Origin: Candolleomyces eurysporus
Taxonomy: Eukaryota; Basidiomycota; Agaricomycetes; Agaricales; Psathyrellaceae
Direction of reading: 5' to 3'
Length of the DNA: 64,000 bases
Assembly: GCA_027579435.1 (NCBI GenBank)
Contig: JANBPK010000709.1
Coordinates: 191,184 to 255,183 of the forward strand
Shown here in pieces: positions 54,577 through 64,000 of the stretch. The notes under the pieces are model-generated. The model was not told where the DNA came from, searched no databases, and saw only the letters and a list, made by a program, of their open reading frames with translations. Made by a program: the position numbers and the translations under genes. The first letter of the stretch is position 1, and every line of letters starts with the position of its first letter.

Positions 54577-54918
54577 CCGACAACATTATGCTAGCCTGTT
54601 TGGGCGTGACCGTATGGTTGTTTCATAAACGAATAATGTACACTTGTTTGCGATGTTATCCAATCCTTTGGGATCCAGTACATGGGAGAGACAGCTGTAG
54701 ACAGAATACACCGGTCCGAAAGACTATTATTAAAGGTAACTAAGTAAATTGTCCGTCATAGCGAAGTATCGTGAAGTATCGTGTGCAAAGTGAAAAAAGG
54801 GGTGAATGCAAGGGAATAATTAATATAAGGAAGTTACAACTTTTGTGACACAAGGAAGGGTACATCCCGCGAACCAGGGCACTAAAACAAACACCGAGGA
54901 GCTAAAATGGAAAGGCAC
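54577..54918. other. Convergent 3' region between arp8 and the RING gene
   Basis: 342 bp with no gene seen. A short direct repeat, GAAGTATCGT twice in tandem, lies at about 54762-54781. Confidence 0.5.
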
Positions 54919-56083
54919 TTAAACACCGAGTCTGTGCTTGAGAGACGTGAAATCGGTGTGCTGGAGCGTCCGCCACGACTCGAGCAATTTGGTCATCTCC
55001 AATTTCCCCATTCTGTGCACAAAAATGAATCGTCAGAGGCAGACTCTTTGGGTTTATATCGGCCTTCTCACCTTTCCTTCTTGAGCCACTCGTCTCTCAA
55101 AATTCCCCCTTCCCGCCAGCCATCTATATCCGGGGACTGCGATGCTTCACCTTCTTCAGTTTTGGCGGGAGCAGCTCGAGAACAATTTCTTCCCCGAGAC
55201 CGCTTCGATCCTGATACCAGGATGTCATCGCTTTCTTCGCGCTTGACCATCATCGCGGTATTCGCGGGTCTGGCGGAGAGCTTGTCGGTAAGGGTACTAA
55301 TCGTTGTTGTGGCGAGTCTATTGGGAATAAACGGGAAAGAGCTTTCTGATCGTGGATTGCGGTCGGGAGGTATAATCATTGCACGGCACATTGGACAGTC
55401 AACAGATTCATGCCACGCTCCGCATATGTGAAGTCGAGAGAAGAACCACTTCAGAATACAAAGACCACAATAGGTGTGGCCGCACTTCGGCGCGTTTAAG
55501 GTATGAGGCGCCGATAACACTTCGTAGCATCTGCCGGGGTGACCGTGAGGAGACGAACGGGTATAGATATATATGTAAACTTACAAGGGGCAAACGAACT
55601 GTTCCAGTTGTGACAATGTTGCTTGCGCCTCACGGTCGGCTAAGCTTGACATCATCTTCTCCTCCTTCTGCTTCAATGAACCGATTACCTGATTCATTTC
55701 TTGGGATTGGTGCTCAAGTTCCTTTTCACGGGCCAGGAGAGCAGCCTCTCTCCGAATCAGTTCCTCAGGTGTGATGCGTCGTGATCTCCTGAGGCCCAAG
55801 TGCGGATTCGAGATAGACGGTTCTGGCTGGGTTGCCCCAGCGGATCGTGAGCCACTGGGTCCGTCGTACGGCTTAGACGTAGACGCTTTGGACTTCGTCT
55901 GTCTCTTTCCGGAGGATGTACTGTGTTTCCGGGTCCTCTCGACGTCTATTAACGGAAGTAATGTGGCATACTGCGTTCAACGGTTATGAGATCAGGTTTA
56001 CATAGAGACAGACCTGACTTGGACCCATTCAATCGAGAGGAGCGCCTAGTCGAAATAGAAGTCTCTACTGCCTGCCTTGGCAT
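54919..56083 (-). CDS. Nuclear-type RING-finger protein with coiled coil
   Basis: Exons, complement: 54919-55012, 55072-55530, 55585-55945, 56014-56083; 327 aa. A basic Ser-rich N-terminus (MPRQAVETSISTRRSSR ... KRQTKSKAST) resembles a nuclear-localisation region. A coiled coil follows at about residues 85-135 (IRREAALLAREKELEHQSQ). The RING finger starts at about residue 140: CPLCYEVL, CGHTYCGLCI and CPMCR, with a longer than usual loop before the last Cys pair. Such proteins are usually E3 ubiquitin ligases; the target is unknown. The first exon was found by splicing to GTTAATAG at 55946. The last exon ends with LESWRTLQHTDF and a short tail. Confidence 0.78.
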
Positions 56084-56682
56084 AGTGGGGGAGATAAATT
56101 GGATGCTAAAACTCTACAACCGGACACTGCGAGGGGAGGGGAAGATGGCGGTCTTGGTCCAGGACACACATTGGCGACGGCAAGCCCGCCGTGACGACTG
56201 GGTCAATATCGCACGTGGCCATGATCTCGGACCTCCGTTCGGTCCGGTGGCGTAGTCCAAACAGGGCATTAATGGCCCCTGTTCAACTGAGCACACGCCC
56301 TCCGACGAGTCCTCACCTCAGAGCTCTCTAGTTCAGTCTGCCAAGAAGTTCATGACGACTGCATGACTGCACCCCAAGCATCGGAAAGCTGAATAAAGTC
56401 GGTTTTCTTTGCTCTCATGTTGTATTTGAGACGTACTTACTACAGGTCTCACCTCTTCTTCCATAGGGTTTACGATGGTGTCTTCCTGCTGTCGACCGCA
56501 ACCATCTGACGTCGAAAGTCCTTTCCAAGAGCATTGAAAAANTCCCTCTAATTAGTAGCCTAGTTGTGTCACTACAATCCAACATAAAACTGTCCAAGAA
56601 ACGAGGTATATGTAGGTAGAGCATATGTTGTACAAAATGAACAAGATAAATAGCCAAGCGATAGCATGCGAAGAAAAGGGCA
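56084..56682. promoter_or_regulatory. RING gene promoter and TOR 3' flank
   Basis: 599 bp upstream of the RING start and downstream of the TOR stop, both minus-strand. No coding sequence was recognised. An N follows an A-run at 56542. Confidence 0.45.
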
Positions 56683-59600
56683 CTACCAGAAAGCGCACCA
56701 ACCCGAGAAGCATTGACAGAGATTCTCTAAAGACGTAGCCTGTTCTATCAGTTTGTCGACTTGCGCAGAGACAGTCAACACGACGTTCGGGTTGAAATCG
56801 CGGCCTATTTTGCCCCATGTCAGATTAAACTTGTAATATATAGCTAGAATCCATATCGCTTACCAGTCAGCTTATTTTGCACGCGATTATAGACATGCAG
56901 CGCACGCTCGTTGCGAACTTCCTGGGCCCCATGCTCGTCCTCGGTTTCTGTATTCGAGTCAATCAGTCAGTCAGTGGCAGCAACGACGACGCAGAAAGTG
57001 GGCTTACCGTTGAAGATATCATTTTCATCCGCCTTCAGCTTCCGGAGTGGAGCTTCGGGATGAGCAGCGGCCCGAACGAGTTCAGGTGCTCGGTCAGTAT
57101 CTATGTGACTGATCAGTAAACGAGACAAATTTTATCCTGAATATAATCACCTTCTGGGCGACGGTCGACGTCCACTTGCATCAATCTCCAGTTGATCAAC
57201 GGATCGTAAACAAATGCCTCGAGCACTGCCATCAGTGACTCCTTATTGTCTCGAAGGACCGCCATTGTGATTTCGCATGTGTTCCTGAAGCTCCCTTCAA
57301 TCCCGCTCACCTAAAAGATGATCAACAACGGAAACACAGATTAACAAGTACAAGGAGTCCCTTACTTCCATCGCATGTGTAAGCATCCTCGTCAGACGGA
57401 ACGGAACCTTCTCCGGGAATTTCTCTCGATGCATAGCGACCTCGAAACAATCACCGAAATCGATGTGAACCACTTTCCCGGTACTTCTTTCCAGAAGTAA
57501 GTTGGATGGATGACGATCTCCGAGTCCGAGGATATGGCCAACCATGCTGTTGACTGCCAGTGAACGTGTGTAGGTTGCCCGTCGCTCCAGCCAGTGCTCC
57601 GAGTTGGCACTCTTCAGCCATAGAACTCGGTACAGATCTTGGCCAGTAGTGTTCTCAAGAGCGTACTCGAATACTTCGACCTTCTGCAGGAGCATCAAGT
57701 TCTCGTAATCAGGCGCCATCTACGGGAGTGATAAGTATGAAGCTGTATATGGGAATGCGAAAGGCATACCTGAAGCATCAATCGATATTCAATATTGAGG
57801 AGAACCTTCCGAGAATCACGGTAATCTCGAATGAGAACATGCAGGGTGTCGCTGTCCTGCACCCATCCCAATAAACCTGCGTTAGGAGCCAGAGGAATGA
57901 CCGGGTATCGCTGGATATGGAGGCGCCGCTTGAAGCTGTTCGTATCGACGGAGAGAAGCGTGTTGACCAAGCTGAATAGTTGCATGACTCGTTCATCCTG
58001 ACGCAAATCTTCGTGGCCCTTGAGAACGTATTGATAATCTCGACCGTCACTTCCTTTGAGGGAGAGACGACGAGGCCGTTGTTTCGATGCAATGACGGTA
58101 AGCTTCGTTGCAAAGCTTGCAATCCTGATGATAGGGCGTCCGCTTTGGTATGTACCTGTAAAGTCATGGTCAGAACTGGCTTCTTCCTGTTAGACCTGGC
58201 TTACCTGGAACTGCAAGATCAAGGTTACGAGCCTTGAGCAGGCTAGGCGATACATATTGTAGGTCCAGTGTTGTAAGCTGAGGGAGCTGTTTCTCGACCT
58301 TCTTGAAGACCTGTGGAAATACTATGTAAGCGAGTGAGGTTATCTCAGACGGGGAGAAAGACATACCCCATAGTAAATATCCCATGCTTTGTCGAGTTCC
58401 GTAGGATCACCGTATATCTGATAGCGTCGGCAGGCTTCTCGCGCTTCGAGCAGTTCACGGCCAAACACTTGTGAGAAGGACGTCTCTCGAGCGGTTGTTG
58501 GACCCTGGAGCACGTTCAGAGACGAATTGTTGACTTCGTAGCAAAGCGACACTTGCCTTTTCGATCATTTTATGAAGCGGCTCCAAGGTCATGATCATTC
58601 CATCCGGATTCTTGTCGTTGAAATATAGTCGCGAAGCTTCTTCAAGTCCTTCGTGCCACATTTCATGCCAGAGGATGGCAACACGGATGAGCTCCTTGCT
58701 GACAAGCAGGGCCTATTGCACATGGCTTGGGTAAAGATTCATGTTTGGTAGAGAGTGTGATGAGACCTACCTGAGTGACAATAACTAGACTATGCTCCCT
58801 CATCCGATCCATGATATACAGAGCAGCATTCCGACGAGTTACACTCGAGGATTTGGAAGCTACAGTGAGAGGATAGATGAGAGCCTGAGGATGCGTTTTG
58901 CCGACGTCCGTAAGCAGGTTATTGATGTTTCGGCGGATGTTGGCATGTGGGGTTTGAATCCGTGCAATGATCTATCGAAAGGGTGAGCACAGTTCCTCCA
59001 GATAAATTAGGCCTTTACCTGAGGGATGACTTCCAGCCATGTATCCACCTCCACAGTGGAGAATCCGTTGCCCATGGCATGACTGACGTCGTCGTGGTGG
59101 CCATACTTGAACCAGAGGGTTAGCAATCGCAGCGTGTCTTGCAAAGCTTCCTGATTTTGCAACGATATCGACCGGAAGAAACCTAAGACAAGTGTGAAAT
59201 TCGGTCCAAACAGGCCAAATGGTTCACTCACCATCAATAGCTTGTACAACATGAGTCGCGATCGCATCTCCTGCGACTTCGCCTCGAAGGTCTGGTTGAT
59301 CGAGGTGTGCAATGACTTCGAAATTCGAGAGGGCCCACGTGTGCCAGGCTTTACACCAAGTGGGATCGTAGACCGTCGCCAGGAAGTAAGAGTGAAGGAT
59401 ATCCTGAATGTTTCTCTGCCGGAATAATCAGTGGCGCCTTCAAAGGTCATGAAATTGCAATTACCTTGCTCCAGTCATCCCGCAAAACGGCCTGCCATTC
59501 ACCTTGCTTGAAGTAGCAACGAGCAAGAAGCTTAGTTAGCTCTCCCAATCTGGCCTTCGAAACATTGGATCGGTGAGATTGTTCGTTGCCCTCGTGTTGA

Positions 59601-62600
59601 ATGTCTTTAGCCAGGCTTGCCGTGAATTGACGAAGGTGATGGAGTGTCTCTTCCTTGGCTCCCCTAGCCCACATGTACTTCAGCTGGGTGTAAACCACAT
59701 TCGGTGGAGCCTATTGTGAATTACATCGTAAGTGTTCTGAGAGAAGAAAATCCTGCAGGGCACTCACCCTCTCGGGGGACAGTAGAGAAGCAATGGTCTT
59801 GTCTGCCAATGCCATGCGGTCAGATTTTCTGCACAAGTTGGCAAATTTAATCCACATGATGGGATCGTCTCCAGGATTGGACACCAGCGTCCGCACTTGC
59901 AGGATTCTCTGCCAAACTTCGACATCAGGCTGGCAGCCTTGAAGCCTATATCCAGATGACAAAAATGTTCCTGAGTATGATAAACAAAAACACGAACCGC
60001 TTCATCCAGGTCTTTCTCATAGCTGCCTGCCTTTCCGGCTGATCGGCATATTGTTTATACGCGATGATCTCCTCGAGTTCGGATAGCATCTGGGCTCGAA
60101 CCATAACGCTGAAAAATAGTCAGGCGAGCTAATCGAGGGAGAAATCGGGGAAAACAAACCTATACGACCGACCGTATCCTTCTCCAGTGAATGAGGTGAG
60201 CTCTGCCTCAATCAAGTCACGGGTCCTGGCAATGTGGGTGAGGGCCTTTGGGAATTGGTTTTGGTGAACCGAGAGGATAGCACGATAGAACGCTCGATCG
60301 GGTGAGTCTGCTTTCATCGTGCTGATGTAGTTATCCATCGAATCCCAATCGTTCAATGACCACGCTGCTGCGGCAGCCATGGGCGCAATCTCCCTACGTT
60401 CGTCGTGATGTGCATTGGCCCAGTTCTCCTGCACTTGTGCCGCCAGATGGTCCCATTCACCAAGCGCATGATAGCACTTCATACGGCCGATCATGATATC
60501 GGGTGCGTCTGGATCCATTTCTGCTTTCTTGTCGTATGCCACCAGCGCCTCCTGCCATCTACCCAAACGTTCATACCATTCTTCGTGCTTCGTCACATCG
60601 TACTGCTCGCCAGCGTGCAATAGCGTTCCCCATGCAGCGTCGTGTTGCTGAAGTCGAGTGTTGATAGAAATAAGCGACTCAATGACGGAAGGAGATGGCT
60701 CTGCGAAGTACTCAAGCTCCTTATAGTGCAGTGCTTTGGCATACGCGAAGTATTTGTTGGCGATTTCTCCAAGAGTGCGGTGCTCGATTGGCAGAGGCTT
60801 CTCTTCATGTTCCATGAATTCAGCCAGGTTGAGAAGTCGGTGCACCATTTCGGGCGGTGGGTCCTTGGTAGTAATCGCTTGTTCAATGCAGCGCACAAGG
60901 CCCTCCTATTTTTCCGAAATCAGCAGTGGGCCACAATGGTAGTAAGCTATGCTTACCTGGTACTGATCATACAATTCCGTCCAGCAGGATAAGAAGGCGG
61001 CGTTGAACAAATCCTTTGCCAGAGGCGGGTGAATATCGACTAGATTGATACAAGCCCTCAAAGCATGTGACGGCGACTCCTTCATGAACTCGACACTGAG
61101 TCGATGCATCCAGTCCAGCCAATCTTCCTTGGTGGTGACCTGTGAAACGTCCCAAGCTTGCTTGAGATGCTGCTGGTTCACGGTCATTTTCGTCGCCTCG
61201 GCTGGAGCCGAAAATTCCGGCGCTTTGGGGTTTTCGCTGCCGAGGCTGTCAGGCTACATCATTGAAAGGGGCGAAGGTACTCACAACAACTCCAGGACGC
61301 TATTCTCCTGGGGCAGCCGCTCTCCGTTGAGAAGCTTGGAGATGATATTCTCGTATCGAGGATGGGATATTTTATTCCGATGCATGGACTGTACTTTCAT
61401 CAAAATGTGTTCAGTGTAAAATTTACGGAGACGTACCTTGCTAATGGTAGGAACGAAGATAGCAAAGTCAGATCCAAGTTGGACAACAAGCGAACAAAGT
61501 GTATCCATGACCGCCATACGCAATTCGTTGTTGGTCCCTTCCAGAACACGAACCATAGGGTGAATAATCCGAGAGGCATGGTCGGAGAAGTTGATTCTTC
61601 GTGATAGGCCATCGATGGTTTGAATTGCTCGCTTCCGGAGAACTGGGGGTCCTTCAGGCCGTTCATAGGACTTCACAATGATAGGAATGACGAGGTGTAG
61701 GTACTCCTCAATGTTAGCACCGAATGTCAAGAAGGCGTCGAAAATTTTCATTTGAACAGCAACTCGTTTATCGCTCAAGTCGCCATCGAAGACTTTGAGA
61801 ACCAAAGGCAGAACGCTGGGTAGGAAGGGTTTGAACTCAGCATCGAGGGCCTTGCCCATCGCCTCGATCAAAGCGACGATCGGAAGTTGCAGAGGAACGC
61901 TGTCCCATAGATTCTTGACGAGGCTGAACACTTCGACCACATAATTTCGGATGTGTTGCTTGATGATGCTGACAAGGATGGCGAGCTGTTGGAGATGGAA
62001 TTCTTGCAGTCGAGCAGTAGATCCTAGAGTAACGGATGCAAAGGCGGGAATGATCTGGAAATTGGGGTCAGGCCGATAGAAGTGTAGGTGGGTGATGGCT
62101 ATACAAACCTGTGGTAAAAATGTAACGCATTTCAAACCTTGCGTCTTGAAGATGGACATGATCGCCTCAATGACAGTATGATGATTACCGCCGAGTGATT
62201 GATCCTTGAGGATAGATAGAAGGGAGTCGATGACCACTGTTTGGAAATAGTCGTCCGACGAAGAAGAGGAACTATGCTGGGCTACAGGCACTTGGTTGAC
62301 CGCTGCAACCGCCGTCTCTGCACTTGCAACAGCTTCCTCATATGGACGTGCCTGTGAAAGACGTTTCAGTATAGACCGGAAGAGGAAAAGACGCTACGCA
62401 CCTTCCTCCGGTAAGGATCCAAGGCACCCAGGATACCGAGTACCTTTACGACCTCCCGACGGGTCGACGATGAGGTCTCCGTTCTCATAATCTTTCCAAG
62501 TAGAGGAAGGAGTTGAGGGTGCTCGACAAGAGGGGTAATCACATAACCAGTGCTAGAGCAAATCTGGCCTAGTGTATGCAAAGCAGCATCTCGTTTCACG

Positions 62601-64000
62601 GCCGTTGGGTCCGACAGCTTTGCCAAGACGATTTGCATAAGATCAGGGACATTGGGATGGGCGTCCTCGCCAGCAACGCACGCCAATTCGCCAAGACACA
62701 TCATGATGTTAGCAGCCACGGCAGGATTCGAATCGTTGGCCTTCTTGATCAAAGCACGAAGCATAGGGATCGCATACGGCTTGATAAGCCGCTGGGTTGC
62801 GCTGATGAGGAGGGTGAGTAATCGTGTGCAATCTTCACGGTTTCGCCTTAAAGTGTTCTATTAACCTCTACCCTCAAAAGAACGAGAAGCAAACACGTAC
62901 ATGACAGTCGAATATTCCAATTCAGTGAGCAATTGGATCAGAGCTTTGCGCAAAGAGGGCATAACATATGCTGGATTGTGTCTGGCCAGTCTTCCAATGA
63001 GAGCCACGGCTGCTTCTCGGTTGGCCATAACCTCGTCGTTTAGAGCGATAAACAGCGATCGGACATTCTCTGCCTGGGCCAGGTGCTTATCAAACCTTTC
63101 GTGCAGGTTCTTCAAAACGATGTTGCGAATATGCGGGTCAGGATCGGCAATGCCGACGGTGAGCAACTTGTCCAGAACGTCGCTGATGACTTCGATGGCA
63201 TGACTACTAGCTTGGTAGCAGATGGGGTCCTTGATGAAGAGCGTACAGCAAGTCTCGGCGGCGGCGGCACGGACTTGAGCGTTGTCGTCCTCCAGGTATG
63301 GAAGTGCACAGGTGCGGACAAATTCATTGAGAACGTGACCTAAACTGATATTAGAACTGTGTCACTCTCAGAAGAGACACATTCTCAAACCTGTGAAGTC
63401 GAATGTTCCGAGGGTTTTGAGTGCCAAAGTGACGAGTTCAGGATTCTTGTCCGTGGTCATCTAGCAAGGTGATTTATAATCAATAACAAGCTTTGCAAAA
63501 GAACGGCCAGTTCACGCACTTGAGTTGTATTCAACTGAGCGGTGAAGTCGTGAGGCGCCAGCGAGGGCGGTGCCCCGAGTGGTTTGTAGGACTGCCCGCT
63601 AAGAAGCATGGATAGAAGATCCAGCAACCGGTCTGAATGGTAGATAGATTGAGTATCATTATCCCTGCGACAATCTCATACTTTCTTTACCTTGAATAGT
63701 CTTCAGCAGCGGAGGGATGTACTTTGCAATGTCAGACAGAGCTTGACACAGAGGTTCACTCAAGCCACACGCAATCATCAGCTCAAGCTGGTCGTGCAAA
63801 AGTTTCGTGAGGTTTGGACCGACAGCGCCGGCGAGCATTCCTATGCACTGGAAAATGGGCTCTTCTGATGGAGTATTCTTACGGCTAGATGATAGTCAGT
63901 CGATAGTAAAAGCCGACTTTTCCTCACTTACCCTCTGTTTTGCAGCCCAATCTTGATGTTGTCCATGATGGGGTCAAGGAACGGCTTCATATCACTCCCT
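56683..64000 (-). CDS. TOR: TOR serine/threonine kinase, 5' end outside the window
   Basis: About 2,000 C-terminal residues in 26 exons (complement): 56683-56804, 56864-56947, 57008-57100, 57151-57310, 57366-57719, 57770-58155, 58205-58310, 58367-58504, 58557-58712, 58771-58971, 59019-59182, 59232-59415, 59465-59710, 59768-59945, 59998-60108, 60160-60905, 60957-61245, 61285-61388, 61437-62054, 62109-62351, 62402-62846, 62901-63339, 63391-63460, 63520-63632, 63691-63884, 63932-64000. It is the catalytic subunit of TOR complexes, which control growth with nutrients. HEAT repeats come first, then FAT, the FRB ([31 protein letters not shown]), the PI3K-like kinase ([34 protein letters not shown]) and FATC ending CFSGWCAFW. 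Intron 58505-58556 is GC-AG. Confidence 0.95.

Noticed and set aside
1..64000. Secondary-metabolite cluster, CRISPR array or prophage
   Set aside because: Genes are eukaryotic housekeeping and regulatory genes with spliceosomal introns; no backbone synthase or repeat-spacer pattern is present.

Overview
This window is nuclear DNA from a filamentous basidiomycete, most likely a mushroom-forming agaricomycete. Genes are dense and intron-rich: introns are mostly 47-70 nt with GT...AG ends, and some exons are only 10-30 nt long. The proteins are of fungal type (Erg4, sterol O-acyltransferase, Clr2, Con7-like zinc finger, fungal TOR). There are no operons, CRISPR arrays, rRNA, recognisable tRNAs or transposons. 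All gene models were built by reading splice sites and checking that exon lengths keep the frame.

Layout, left to right. 1-4.4 kb: a possible gene start cut by the edge, then a Clr2-type silencing protein (-). 4.4-9.7 kb: a small sterol region with sterol O-acyltransferase (+), a small ISG12-like membrane protein (+) and the ergosterol enzyme Erg4 (-). 10-15.4 kb: the retromer sorting nexin Vps5 (-), a coiled-coil tail-anchored protein (-), a three-exon 118-aa hydrophilic protein (-) and a DUF202 membrane protein (+). 16-18.5 kb: a large disordered protein (-). 19.6-24.1 kb: DNA polymerase delta subunit Pol32/Cdc27 (+), with two MluI cell-cycle boxes upstream, and a Nudix hydrolase (+). 25-29.6 kb: an F-box protein (-) and a vacuolar-type amino-acid transporter (+). 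29.9-38.8 kb: an R3H-SUZ RNA-binding protein (+), RNA polymerase II subunit Rpb4 (+), pseudouridine synthase Pus1 (-) and xylulokinase (-). 39-43.4 kb: a disordered hypothetical protein (+) and an F-box/RCC1-repeat protein (-). 43.4-51.9 kb: a gene-poor tract around a Con7-like C2H2 transcription factor (-). 51.9-64 kb: actin-related protein Arp8 (+), a RING-finger protein (-) and the TOR kinase (-), whose 5' end lies beyond the window.

Most genes are housekeeping or regulatory and are not functionally clustered. The clearest functional neighbours are the two sterol genes. I found no convincing new biological system. The best leads are the uncharacterised small and disordered proteins, three GC-AG introns, the MCB pair, the gene-poor flanks of the Con7-like factor, and an assembly-error pattern: Ns and miscounted homopolymers break several genes artificially.
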